Origin: Mycobacterium sp. ITM-2016-00318
GTDB lineage: Bacteria > Actinomycetota > Actinomycetes > Mycobacteriales > Mycobacteriaceae
Direction of reading: 5' to 3'
Assembly: GCF_002968285.2 (NCBI RefSeq)
Contig: NZ_CP134400.1
Coordinates: 1-64,000, forward strand
DNA length: 64,000 nt
Part shown: piece after piece, positions 30,376 to 39,003 of the stretch
Numbering within the stretch: the stretch's first letter is position 1
How the letters are laid out: each line of letters opens with the position of its first letter
The notes under the pieces: model-generated
What the model saw: only the letters and a program-made list of their open reading frames with translations
Database searches by the model: none
What the model was told of the DNA's origin: nothing
Translations under genes and position numbers: made by a program

Positions 30376-31830
30376 TCAACCTCCTTGTACCAGTGCGAGA
30401 GTACCTGCCGGGGTCGAGCGCCAATGCGTCGTCGTCAGGGCCGCCAGGCGGTCGATCGCGCGCTCGATACCGCTCGCGAGTTCCTCGACGTCGGGCGCCG
30501 CGTCGTAGTCGCCGACGATGCCGAACGACAGGTGATCGGCGTAGCTCAGGATCGCGATGCCGGTGCGCAGCTGAAGGGCGAGTGGCGGGATCGGCAACAG
30601 CCGGACGACCTCGCGGCCCGCGACCCGCATCCGCTTGCGCGGTCCTGGAACATTGGTCGCCAACGTGACCACGCCCCGCTGGGGCAGCCGCGTCAGCGCC
30701 CGCACCGTCCACGCCGTCAAAGCGAACGGCAGCGCATTCACGGCCGTCAGCAAGACGTTCCCCGCTTGACGTTGCCCGCTGCCCTTGGCCCGTGTCAGGC
30801 GCGCGTGTACGGCGTGCAACTGCTGGATGGGATCGGCCTTGTCGACGGGGAGGTACGGCAGCATGACCGACACACGATTGCCCGGCTCTGCGGTCGCATC
30901 GGTGGACCGCACGGACACCGGCACCAGGGTGCGAAGCGAATTGCGCCGGGGCTGCTCACCGCGCCGCATCAACATCGTGCGGAAGCTGCCGGTGATCGCC
31001 GCCAGCGCAACGTCGTTCACCGTGACCTCGAAGCGCTCGCAGATCCGTGTGACGTCGGAGAGCGACGCCTCGACAGAGGCGTAGCGACGCATGTTGCTCA
31101 CCGGTCCGGTCAGCGACGAAGGAGCTGCGGGTCGGACAAGGCCACCGGCGAGTTCGGCCGCTCCCTGCAGAACCTGGGTGGCGGCGGACGTCACCCCCGC
31201 AGACGTCCGCCAGGCCATGGTCACCCAGTCCACCGGATTCAGACTCAACGCGGGCAGGCGCACACCGCGGGGAGCAGGCGCGCGGGCGGCTCGGATCTCG
31301 GTGCCGAACGTCGCGCCGCCGCCGTCGTCGCACAGCGCCCCGAGCACGTGTGTCGCGGCGACGCCGTCGGCGATGCAATGGTGCAGCTTCATCAGGATCG
31401 CCCACCTGTTGCTCGCCAAGCCGTCGACGACCCAGCACTCCCACAGCGGACGATCGCGATCCAACCGCCGCTCCATCACCTCTGCCGCCCACCGGAACAG
31501 CGCGGCGTCGTCACCGGGCCTCGGCAGGGCGGCGCGCCGCACATGGTGGGCGATGTCGATGTCGGCGCAAGGCACCCACTGGGGAGCCGCGAGGTCGAGG
31601 GTCTGCCGACGCAGGACCTGACGCAGACGAGGTACCGACGTGATGCGTTCGGCCAGGTCGGCCGCGAACGAGTCGAAGTCGGGCATTGGTCCGGCGAGTA
31701 CCGCGATGGCCCCGATGGCAAGGCTCACATGACGATCGGAGTCCTCGGCCTCGAGGAATCCCGCGTCCAGTACGGTCAGCTGCTCCATACCCTCAGCCTT
31801 CGCCCTCGACGGACGCCGGAATAGGGACAT
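30376..31830 (-). CDS. Wax ester synthase/diacylglycerol acyltransferase (WES/DGAT)
   Basis: The enzyme transfers acyl groups from acyl-CoA to diacylglycerol or fatty alcohols and makes storage lipids; mycobacteria carry many paralogues. The 484-residue protein has the catalytic HHxxxDG motif as HHCIADG at residues 150-156. The conserved TNVPGP-type motif appears as LATNVPGPRKRM, with the ending NVSDLSFG-like YADHLSFGIVGDYDAAPD. The start at 31830 is supported by GAAGAAGGG; MEQLTVLDAG at 31788 is the family's usual start and is an alternative. It probably forms an operon with the PPOX gene. Confidence 0.92.
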   Translation of the reverse strand: MSLFRRPSRAKAEGMEQLTVLDAGFLEAEDSDRHVSLAIGAIAVLAGPMPDFDSFAADLAERITSVPRLRQVLRRQTLDLAAPQWVPCADIDIAHHVRRAALPRPGDDAALFRWAAEVMERRLDRDRPLWECWVVDGLASNRWAILMKLHHCIADGVAATHVLGALCDDGGGATFGTEIRAARAPAPRGVRLPALSLNPVDWVTMAWRTSAGVTSAATQVLQGAAELAGGLVRPAAPSSLTGPVSNMRRYASVEASLSDVTRICERFEVTVNDVALAAITGSFRTMLMRRGEQPRRNSLRTLVPVSVRSTDATAEPGNRVSVMLPYLPVDKADPIQQLHAVHARLTRAKGSGQRQAGNVLLTAVNALPFALTAWTVRALTRLPQRGVVTLATNVPGPRKRMRVAGREVVRLLPIPPLALQLRTGIAILSYADHLSFGIVGDYDAAPDVEELASGIERAIDRLAALTTTHWRSTPAGTLALVQGG

Positions 31831-31918
31831 AGGTCCCTTCTTCGCATGGCCCGCGGGGCCAGCGCTCGTGCGTCCTCAGCTAGGTGGTCGACAAGGCGAT
31901 CGGTTGGTTCTGCGCAAC

Positions 31919-32743
31919 TCAGTGACGGAAGACGTATGACGCGGCGGTGATGGCCTTGTCGCCGTTGCCTTCGTCGTGCAGGACAGAGCGCGCGGCGACG
32001 GTCCCGTCGGCGCCGAGGATCGGCTGTGCCTCGACGCGGAACGGTCCGACCTTCCCGCGCGCCAGGAACATCACGTGGGACGACACGCCCTGCAGCTTGT
32101 CGGTGCCCGCGGCGCGACACGACACGTCGAACGCGGCGGTTTCGAGGATGACGAACTGCGGGCCGATGTGCAGTGCGGCGTCGGGCGAGGCGACTTCGGC
32201 CGACAGTTCCGGCAGCACCCAATGGCCGTCCGGACGGCAGGCGCCGCCGAACACCTGCCACAGCGGCGGGAGGTCGGGGGAGTCGACGATCTCGAGGGGG
32301 ACGTGCTCCATCTTCTGCAGGCCTTCGGGCGGCACGCCGATGCTGACGCCCTGGCCCTCGGTCAGCGCGAGCACGCGACTCGGATTGTCCGCGTCGACGA
32401 TCTGCGACCGGCTGTAGGCCATCTGTCGGCCCTGCTTGAGCACCTCGGTTCTGACCTCGAATCGGTTGACGTCATGGCCCGGGTCGAGGACCTGGCCGGA
32501 CCAGATCACTGGATTGGGTACCGCCTCGAGGTCGGAGACCCCGCCGCTGTCGGGTGAGGCGATACCGAGCACCGCGAGCAGCAGGCCGCCGCTGGGATTG
32601 CGCATGTCGCGGCGCACCGTCACGGTCTCGTCAGGCTCGCCGTTGTCCATCGAGGCGTGGAAGCGGCCGATGTAGCGGTAGCTCAGCAGCCCGCCCCAGC
32701 GCCTGGACAGTTCGGCCGCATACGCCTCGGGGTCACCGGCCAA
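31919..32743 (-). CDS. Hotdog-type thioesterase-like protein, unknown substrate
   Basis: The roughly 274-residue protein looks like a tandem hotdog fold: N-terminal RFHASMDNGEPDETVTVRRDMRNPSGGLLLAVLGI and RFEVRTEVLKQGRQMAYSRSQIVD, with a second unit in the C-terminal half that ends SVLHDEGNGDKAITAASYVFRH. The usual TTG at 32743 lacks a ribosome-binding site. An AGGAG lies further upstream and would fit an in-frame ATT or CTG, giving about 7-9 extra residues. It precedes the WES/DGAT gene, suggesting lipid metabolism. The TetR gene is directly upstream. Confidence 0.7.
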   Translation of the reverse strand: MAGDPEAYAAELSRRWGGLLSYRYIGRFHASMDNGEPDETVTVRRDMRNPSGGLLLAVLGIASPDSGGVSDLEAVPNPVIWSGQVLDPGHDVNRFEVRTEVLKQGRQMAYSRSQIVDADNPSRVLALTEGQGVSIGVPPEGLQKMEHVPLEIVDSPDLPPLWQVFGGACRPDGHWVLPELSAEVASPDAALHIGPQFVILETAAFDVSCRAAGTDKLQGVSSHVMFLARGKVGPFRVEAQPILGADGTVAARSVLHDEGNGDKAITAASYVFRH

Positions 32744-32788
32744 CTGCCTTATGTCTTGCAGAATTGTGGCACTCCTCTCGTCCGCGAA

Positions 32789-33373
32789 CTACCTGCTCAG
32801 CACACCGTGTAAGACGAGATCGGTCAACTCTTTGGCCGCGCGGTCGGCGTTCGTCACATGACGCACGCACACGGCGTACCACGCGCCGCCGGCGATCATG
32901 TCCATCAGGGTGTCGGCGCTGATACCGTTTCGCGCCACCCCTGCGAGGCCCGCCCCTTCGACCGTCGTGGCGAGTTGGCTGCGCGCCGCGGCTTCCAACC
33001 GGTCGCGGATCACCCGGCGCAGCCCGGGATCGGAGCGCAGGTCGATCATCAGGCCCGGAATCGCCTCGCGCACAGCCGGATCGCGGTACATCCTGACAGC
33101 GCCGGTGCACAGCCGGCTGATCTCGGCGGTGAAGTCGTCCGCGGGAGGCTCGGCGCCGAGATCGGGGAAGACGGCCTCGTGCACCAACTGCGCCTTGCTG
33201 CTCCACCGGCGGTAGACCGCGGGCCTGCTCACCCCGGCGGTCGCGGCGATCAGGTCGATGGTCGTCGCCGAATAGCCGCGCTCGACCAGCAGCGTGCGCG
33301 TCGCCGCCAGCACCGCCTCGTCGATCGCCGGGTCACGGCGCGAGCCCTGGCGCCGATGCCGCGTTGTGGCCAC
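32789..33373 (-). CDS. TetR/AcrR family transcriptional regulator
   Basis: The 194-residue protein has an N-terminal TetR helix-turn-helix (about 15-60; VERGYSATTIDLIAATAGVSRPAVYRRWSSKAQLV) and a helical ligand/dimer domain. It is divergent from the molybdopterin oxidoreductase gene with 67 nt between the two starts, and just upstream of the thioesterase-like gene. It therefore probably represses one or both, and itself. The ligand is unknown. Confidence 0.92.
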   Translation of the reverse strand: MATTRHRRQGSRRDPAIDEAVLAATRTLLVERGYSATTIDLIAATAGVSRPAVYRRWSSKAQLVHEAVFPDLGAEPPADDFTAEISRLCTGAVRMYRDPAVREAIPGLMIDLRSDPGLRRVIRDRLEAAARSQLATTVEGAGLAGVARNGISADTLMDMIAGGAWYAVCVRHVTNADRAAKELTDLVLHGVLSR

Positions 33374-33410
33374 GAATGCATTCCCCTGATCCGGCTTTGT
33401 CGATACAGTG

Positions 33411-33430
33411 TGTCACGTCTACGGCTGACA
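33411..33430. promoter_or_regulatory. Candidate TetR operator (inverted repeat)
   Basis: TGTCA-N10-TGACA forms a 20-bp inverted repeat within the 67-nt divergent region between the TetR gene and the oxidoreductase gene, just upstream of the latter's ribosome-binding site. The assignment rests on symmetry and position only. Confidence 0.3.
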
Positions 33431-33440
33431 TGGAGGCGCG

Positions 33441-35702
33441 ATGACCGCGGGATCGACACAGGAGCCCCTTCCGGTGGCGGCGCCGGGAGAAGACGGGCGA
33501 CACCTCTACACCTGCCCGCTGTGTGAAGCCATGTGTGGCTTGGAGATTCACGTCGAGGGCGGCAGGGTCGCGGGTATCCGCGGAAACCGCGACGACACCT
33601 GGAGCCGCGGGCACATCTGTCCCAAGGGGGCGACGCTCGGGGCCCTGCACGAGGATCCGGACCGGATCCGGCAACCGATGATCAAGGCCGACGGTCAGTG
33701 GCGGGAGGTCAGCTGGGACGAGGCGTTCCGGCGCTGCACCGAACTCCTGGCGCCGATCATCGAGCAGCATGGCATCGGTGCGGTGACCTGCTACACCGGC
33801 AATCCGCTGGCGCACTCCTTTTCGCTGGGCCGCTACACCGGAGTTTTGCTCGGGATGTCGGGCATCCCGCTCAGCTACTCGCCGGGCACCGTCGACCAGT
33901 GGCCCAAGAACCTGTCGTCGCATCTGATGTACGGCGGCTGGTGGAGCTTCCCGGTGCCCGATGTGGAGCGCACCGACCTCCTCGTCGTGATGGGCGCCAA
34001 CCCCGCCGCATCGCAGGGCTCACTGCTGGCCGCTCCCGACGTGATGGGCATCATCGACGGAATCCGCAAGCGCGGCAGGGTCATTGTGATCGACCCCGTC
34101 CGCACCGCGACCGCGGCGCGTGCCGACGAATGGCTGCCGATCACGCCCGGCGCCGACGCGGCGCTGCTGCTGGCCGTCGCCCACACGTTCTTCGCCGAAG
34201 GGCTCGTCGACCTGGGGCACCTCGCGGCGCACATCGACGGGCTGGACCGGATGCGGGACGTCGCCGCCGAATGGTCGCCCGAGCGGGTCGCCGCCGTCAC
34301 CACCATCGACGCCGAGCGCATCCGGGAGTTGGCACGCGAGCTCGCCGCCACTCCACGGGCGGTGGTGTACGGCCGGATCGGGACCTGCAACCAGGAGTTC
34401 GGCAGCCTCGCCAGCTGGCTCGTCGACGTCGTCAACATCCTCTCCGGTCACTTCGACGTCGAGGGCGGCGCCATGTTCCCGCGCGCGGCGGCATGGTCGG
34501 TCACGGTGCAACCCATACCGGGGCTGGAGGACGGCGCGCCGGACTTCGGCCGATTCCGCACCCGAGTCCGCGGCGCCAAGGAGGTGCTCGGACAGGTGCC
34601 GGTGTCGTGTCTGGCCGAGGAGATCGCCACGCCGGGCGAGGGACAGATCAAGGCGCTGATCACCGTCGCGGGGAATCCGGTGCTGTCCACGCCCGCCGGT
34701 CACAGGCTCGACGAGGCGCTGCCCACGCTGGACGCGATGATCGCCGTCGACCTGTGGCTCAACGAGACCACCCGGCACGCCGACGTGATCCTGCCCGGTT
34801 CGTCACCGCTCGAGCAGCCCCACCACGACGACCTGATCCTCAACTTCGCGATCAACAGCATCGCCAACTACTCGGCGCCGGTGTTCACCCGACCCGACCC
34901 GGAGGCGCCGGAGGAGTGGGAGATCCTGATCCGCCTCACCGGCCTGTGCACGGGCACACCCGCCGAGGATGTCGACGTGGCCGCGATCGACGACGGCTTC
35001 TTCGACTACATGGCGTTCACGCAGGGCCTCGACGGAGCGGAGATCCGCGAGCGCTACGCGCATGGCGGACCCGAGCGAATCCTCGACTTGACCTTGCGCA
35101 CAGGGCCTTTCGGCGATCAATACGGTGAGAATCCGGACGGGGTGACACTCGAGAAGCTGAAAGCAAAGCCCAACGGCATCAACTTCGGCCCGATGGTTCC
35201 CCGGGTGCCCGAGGCGCTCGGAACAGCGGACCACAAGATCCGGCTCGCGCCGCAGTACCTGCTCGATGATCTGCCGCGGCTCTCGGCCCGGCTGGACCGT
35301 GAGCACGACGATCTGGTTCTGGTGAGCAGACGCCATCTGCGGTCGAACAACTCGTGGCTGCACAACGTGGGTCCGCTGATGAAAGGCAAGGACCGCTGCA
35401 CCCTGGTGATGCACGACGACGACGCCAAGCGCCTCGAGTTGCAAACCGGCGATCTCGTCACCGTGACGTCGTCGGGCGGCCACATCGACGTGCCGGTCGA
35501 GGTGACCGACGCGATCATGCGCGGCGTGGTGTCGATGCCGCACGGCTGGGGGCACGGCAAGGAGGGCACCCGGATGGCCGTCGCGAACAGCTCGCCCGGG
35601 GTCAACACCAACGTGCTGTCGCCGCCGGCGTTCATCGACGAACCTTCGGGCAACGGCGCGCTCAACGGCATCCCGGTGACGGTCACCGCGGCACGGACCT
35701 GA
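33441..35702 (+). CDS. Molybdopterin-dependent oxidoreductase (bis-MGD, FdhF/NarB-like)
   Basis: The 753-residue enzyme has an N-terminal [4Fe-4S] motif with Cys25, Cys28, Cys32 and Cys60 (C-x2-C-x3-C-x27-C). The molybdopterin domains follow (MGANPAASQGSLLAAPDVMGIIDGIRKRGRVIVIDPVRT; DLWLNETTRHADVILPGSS), and a C-terminal dinucleotide-binding domain ends near VVSMPHGWGHGKEGTRMAVANSSPGVNTN. No partner subunit genes and no twin-arginine signal are present, so it is probably cytoplasmic and single-subunit. The substrate is unknown. It is divergent from the TetR gene. Confidence 0.9.
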   Translation: MTAGSTQEPLPVAAPGEDGRHLYTCPLCEAMCGLEIHVEGGRVAGIRGNRDDTWSRGHICPKGATLGALHEDPDRIRQPMIKADGQWREVSWDEAFRRCTELLAPIIEQHGIGAVTCYTGNPLAHSFSLGRYTGVLLGMSGIPLSYSPGTVDQWPKNLSSHLMYGGWWSFPVPDVERTDLLVVMGANPAASQGSLLAAPDVMGIIDGIRKRGRVIVIDPVRTATAARADEWLPITPGADAALLLAVAHTFFAEGLVDLGHLAAHIDGLDRMRDVAAEWSPERVAAVTTIDAERIRELARELAATPRAVVYGRIGTCNQEFGSLASWLVDVVNILSGHFDVEGGAMFPRAAAWSVTVQPIPGLEDGAPDFGRFRTRVRGAKEVLGQVPVSCLAEEIATPGEGQIKALITVAGNPVLSTPAGHRLDEALPTLDAMIAVDLWLNETTRHADVILPGSSPLEQPHHDDLILNFAINSIANYSAPVFTRPDPEAPEEWEILIRLTGLCTGTPAEDVDVAAIDDGFFDYMAFTQGLDGAEIRERYAHGGPERILDLTLRTGPFGDQYGENPDGVTLEKLKAKPNGINFGPMVPRVPEALGTADHKIRLAPQYLLDDLPRLSARLDREHDDLVLVSRRHLRSNNSWLHNVGPLMKGKDRCTLVMHDDDAKRLELQTGDLVTVTSSGGHIDVPVEVTDAIMRGVVSMPHGWGHGKEGTRMAVANSSPGVNTNVLSPPAFIDEPSGNGALNGIPVTVTAART

Positions 35703-35715
35703 AAGTATCTTCGCC

Positions 35716-36213
35716 GTGGGCAAGAACGAACGGGCGAAGATCGTCATGTCCGACGAGGAGATCGCGGAATTCATCGAACGCAGCCGCACGGCCACCATGG
35801 CCACCGTGCTGCCGGACGGGCGGCCGCACCTTGTCGCGATGTGGTACGCCGTCGTCGACGGTGAGATCTGGTTCGAGACCAAGGCCAAATCGCAGAAGGC
35901 GGTGAACCTGCGCCGCGACCCGACCATCACCGTGATGATCGAGGACGGGAAGAGTTACGACACCCTGCGCGGTGTGTCGATCGACGGCACCGCCGAGATC
36001 ATCGATGACCCGGAAACCAATCTGCGCGTGGGCAAAAGTGTGTGGGAGCGCTACACCGGCCCGTACACCGACGAGATGCGGCCGTTCGTCGACGCGATGA
36101 TGCGCAACCGGGTCTGCGTGCGGGTGGTGCCCGGCCGGACCCGCAGCTGGGATCACCACAAGCTCGGGATGGATCCGATGCCGATCGGCGGCAGCACCGC
36201 ACAGTATCTATAG
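35716..36213 (+). CDS. PPOX-class F420- or flavin-dependent oxidoreductase
   Basis: The 165-residue split-barrel protein has the pattern RTATMATVLPDGRPHLVAMWYAVVDGEIWFETKAKSQKAVNLRRDP, common to the F420-binding PPOX group of mycobacteria. A GTG at 35716 is the start. It lies 13 nt after the molybdoenzyme gene and just before a Ddn-type reductase gene, so these redox genes are likely cotranscribed. Cofactor choice (F420 versus FMN) is inferred from family resemblance. Confidence 0.86.
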   Translation: MGKNERAKIVMSDEEIAEFIERSRTATMATVLPDGRPHLVAMWYAVVDGEIWFETKAKSQKAVNLRRDPTITVMIEDGKSYDTLRGVSIDGTAEIIDDPETNLRVGKSVWERYTGPYTDEMRPFVDAMMRNRVCVRVVPGRTRSWDHHKLGMDPMPIGGSTAQYL

Positions 36214-36222
36214 GTTGAGGTC

Positions 36223-36702
36223 ATGGACGCAGACAAGAAGCCCAAGCAACTGAACGCGCCGTTCGTGAAGACGGCGATGAGATACGCGGGACGCGCGCAC
36301 GCCTGGGCGTACCGGAAGAGCGGCGGCAAGATCGGCGGCACCTGGCGCGTCGGCGCAGGAGCCAAGAAGCCGGTGCCGACGCTGCTGCTCGAACACAAGG
36401 GCCGCAAGTCCGGCAAGGTGTTCGCCTCGCCGCTGGTTTACATCAACGACGGCGACGACGTGATCATCGTCGCGTCGATGGGCGGTCGCGACGAGAACCC
36501 GCAGTGGTATCACAACCTGATCGCCGATCCCGACGTGCACATCGAGATCGGCCGTGACCGGCGGGCGGTGCATGCGGTGGCCGCGAGCCCGCAGGAGAAG
36601 GAGCGGCTCTGGCCGAAGCTGGTCGAGGCCTACGCCGACTTCGACGCCTACAGGTCGTGGACGAGCCGCGACATCCCCGTCTTCATCCTCAAGCCGCGCT
36701 AG
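36223..36702 (+). CDS. Deazaflavin-dependent nitroreductase-family protein
   Basis: The 159-residue protein of the Ddn/DUF385 family carries the motif LLEHKGRKSGKVFASPLVYI and the signature IVASMGGRDENPQWYHNLIADPDVHIEIG, the same domain as the gene at 14248-14784. It likely reduces a quinone or nitro-type substrate with F420H2. It lies nine bases after the PPOX gene. The ATG is at 36223, with GAGGT upstream. Confidence 0.88.
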   Translation: MDADKKPKQLNAPFVKTAMRYAGRAHAWAYRKSGGKIGGTWRVGAGAKKPVPTLLLEHKGRKSGKVFASPLVYINDGDDVIIVASMGGRDENPQWYHNLIADPDVHIEIGRDRRAVHAVAASPQEKERLWPKLVEAYADFDAYRSWTSRDIPVFILKPR

Positions 36703-36707
36703 CCGCT

Positions 36708-37526
36708 TCAGCTGCGCGACGGCGGCCGGAAGCCGGGGTTGGCCAGTCCTGTCGCGATCCCGGAGCCGATCGGCCCGAGGTGATCGAACAGGGTCGCGGT
36801 TCCGGTGGCGACGCCTGCGTGGCTGTAGTGGGTGAGCCCTGCCAATCCGATGAACTCCCCGTCGGGGAGCCGACTCAGCGTCAACGTGTAGTCGGCGTTG
36901 ATGTAGTTCAAACCGCTTGCGCTGGAGTGGGTCAGCGAGCTGGTCACGTCGCCGGCCATCGCGGCGCGCACGAACGGAGAGACCAGCTCACCGTCGACGA
37001 GGGGCATGATGTCGCGCACCCAGGCGTACTTCTGGCCGCCGTGCCGCCACTGGCTCAAATCGTTGCTCGGCGCGGCCATCTCCGAGTTCGAGCTGTAGGT
37101 CCAGAGTTCCATGGTGAAGTCGCCCGACACGTCGGCCGCTTGAGTGGGCGGCGGCGGCATCTCGATCGGCAACGTCCAGGCCGAGTCGGGCGGTTGCTCG
37201 GCCCGGCGCAGGTACAGCGCGCTGGCACGGGCGACGACGGTGCCGTCCTGGCGCATCGCGGCGTCCACCAGCCGGATTCTCTTGCCTTCGCGCTCGACGG
37301 TGGTGTCGACACGGACCGGCTCGGCGAGTTTGACCGGCCGCAGTAGGTCGACGGTCAGCCGTGCGGGCTGAAGATCCGGGTCGCCGCCTGCACGTTCGAC
37401 GGCCCGCGCGAGCAGGCCGCCGATATAGGTGCCGCTGATCGTCGATCCCCACGGTCCACGTGCGAGCGGGCTCGGCACGAGCAAATCCACGTCGGCGGCG
37501 AAGAACGCCCGAGTATGAGTCGTCAT
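36708..37526 (-). CDS. Acyl-CoA thioesterase-family protein (tandem hotdog)
   Basis: The 272-residue protein is of the TesB-like/4HBT_3 type. Its N-terminal hotdog has GPWGSTISGTYIGGLLARAVERA, RLTVDLLRPVKLAEPVRVDTTVEREGKRIRLVDAAM and a second domain with SSASGLNYINADYTLTLSRLPDGEFIGLAGLTHYSHAGVATGTATLFD. The start is MTTHTRAFF at 37526. It converges with the deazaflavin reductase gene, leaving five bases between stops. The substrate is presumably an acyl-CoA. Confidence 0.85.
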   Translation of the reverse strand: MTTHTRAFFAADVDLLVPSPLARGPWGSTISGTYIGGLLARAVERAGGDPDLQPARLTVDLLRPVKLAEPVRVDTTVEREGKRIRLVDAAMRQDGTVVARASALYLRRAEQPPDSAWTLPIEMPPPPTQAADVSGDFTMELWTYSSNSEMAAPSNDLSQWRHGGQKYAWVRDIMPLVDGELVSPFVRAAMAGDVTSSLTHSSASGLNYINADYTLTLSRLPDGEFIGLAGLTHYSHAGVATGTATLFDHLGPIGSGIATGLANPGFRPPSRS

Positions 37527-37546
37527 CGCCAAAGACGATAGCTGGC

Positions 37547-37843
37547 CTAATTTTCGACGATGTCGGAGTACTCGTCGTGCTTTTCGATGTAGGCGGCAAC
37601 CATCTGGCACTGGGGCACGATGCGCAGCCCGGCGTCGCGGGTCTGCTGCAGCGCCTGCCCGATGAGAATCGTTGCGAGACCGCGGCCTTCGTAGTCCTCG
37701 TCGACCTCGGTGTGGGTGAACACGCGCTTCCCGCTGCGGTCCTGGAACTCCGCCTTGCCGACCTTCTTGCCCTCGACCTCGATCGTGTACTGCTCCGATT
37801 CCGCGGTGACGGTGGTCGGTGCACCGGATTTATCTTCAGTCAT
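37547..37843 (-). CDS. Small GNAT-like N-acetyltransferase (YjdJ/NATD1 type)
   Basis: The 98-residue protein has the compact GNAT pattern FTHTEVDEDYEGRGLATILIGQALQQTRDAGLRIVPQCQMVAAYIEKHDEY, in which the RGLA segment is the acetyl-CoA binding motif A and CQMVAAYIEKHDEY is the usual ending of this subfamily. The start is taken at MTEDKSGA (37843) because the frame beyond it is an unrelated repeat-rich intergenic sequence. Acceptor unknown. Confidence 0.85.
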   Translation of the reverse strand: MTEDKSGAPTTVTAESEQYTIEVEGKKVGKAEFQDRSGKRVFTHTEVDEDYEGRGLATILIGQALQQTRDAGLRIVPQCQMVAAYIEKHDEYSDIVEN

Positions 37844-37918
37844 GCCTCGACTCCTATTCGCTCCGGTCCTCGCTCGTTCCTCGCTGCGATCCTCGCTCAC
37901 ACTCGTCTTCGGTTTGGG

Positions 37919-38890
37919 TCATGGCGTTCCCTTCGGATTTGGACGTGGCCGCAGCGTGGCGTTGGGCAGCGGCGGCGCGGGCAGTCGGATCGTCGGTCCC
38001 TGGTATCCGTCGACGGCGCCGAAGCGGTCATCGCGGTTCTCCCACTGCCGACGATAGGCGGCGATGTCCTCGTGGCTGCGGCCCACGAAGTTCCACCACA
38101 TCACCAGGTGCTCGCCGAACGGCGGTCCGCCGAGCACGATCGCGCGGGCCGGCCCGTCACCGGTGTTGCGCAGCGTGAGGTTCTCCCGTCCTGTGGGCTG
38201 ATACGCCAGGTCGGCGACGTCGAGCGCGGTGCCCGCCGCTTCGAGGCCGCCTTCATCGAGAAGGACACCGTGCTCGAAGGACGGGTCGATGTCGAGGTCG
38301 ACATGCGCGCCGGCGTCCAGATCGATCTGCGCGCCGAGCAGCGGCGTGAAGGTGTGCACGGGTGACCGGCTACCCGCCAGCTCGCCGAGGAACACCCGCA
38401 GCATCGCGCCAGGAACGGCGACGGGTTCGGGCGCGTAGTGGGCGAAGCCCCTCTCGGTGTCACGGTCGGACTCGGGCAGTGCGACCCACAGTTGCACGCC
38501 GTGCAGAACGGTCGTCGCGGCGGTGGAGACCTCCGAATGGCAGATCCCCGCGCCTGCGGTCATCAGGTTCAGCTCGCCGGGGTGGACGAACGCGTGCACG
38601 CCCGCGCTGTCGCGGTGCTCGACCTCGCCCTCGAACAGCCAGCTGACGGTCTGCAACCCGGTGTGCGGGTGCGGCGGAACATCCATGCCGGTGCCGCCGG
38701 CGGCGTGGTGCGGGCCGTAGTGGTCGGCGAAGCACCAGGCGCCGATCAGGGACCGCTCGCGCTGCGGCAGGGTGCGGCGCACGCGGATGGCGCGCGGACC
38801 GCCGAGCGGCACCTCTCGCGGATGCAGGACGCCGGTGAATGCCGATGCCGCGCAGACCACTTCGGCGGGTGCGGCATCGGTGTTGCTCAC
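37919..38890 (-). CDS. Pirin family protein
   Basis: The 323-residue bicupin has the pirin metal-binding residues in the N-terminal cupin (GMDVPPHPHTGLQTVSWLFEGEVEHRDSAG; LMTAGAGICHSEVS) and a C-terminal cupin ending in GGPPFGEHLVMWWNFVGRSHEDI. Bacterial pirins include quercetin dioxygenases and redox-linked regulators; the role here is unknown. About 80 bp of its 5' end, including the start, is copied at 45751-45830. Confidence 0.92.
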   Translation of the reverse strand: MSNTDAAPAEVVCAASAFTGVLHPREVPLGGPRAIRVRRTLPQRERSLIGAWCFADHYGPHHAAGGTGMDVPPHPHTGLQTVSWLFEGEVEHRDSAGVHAFVHPGELNLMTAGAGICHSEVSTAATTVLHGVQLWVALPESDRDTERGFAHYAPEPVAVPGAMLRVFLGELAGSRSPVHTFTPLLGAQIDLDAGAHVDLDIDPSFEHGVLLDEGGLEAAGTALDVADLAYQPTGRENLTLRNTGDGPARAIVLGGPPFGEHLVMWWNFVGRSHEDIAAYRRQWENRDDRFGAVDGYQGPTIRLPAPPLPNATLRPRPNPKGTP

Positions 38891-39003
38891 CTCGTTACCC
38901 TAGCGCTTTGGCCCGGCCCTCAGCCTGGCTGCGCGCCTGATCCGGTACCAGATGTGTCGTAGATCGCGGTTCGGCAGGCCGGCGCTCACAGCGATTGACA
39001 AAC

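Noticed and set aside
28776..30668. 630-codon plus-strand frame opposite the MFS transporter and PPOX genes
   Set aside because: Covers opposite-strand genes with clear motifs; no domain of its own.
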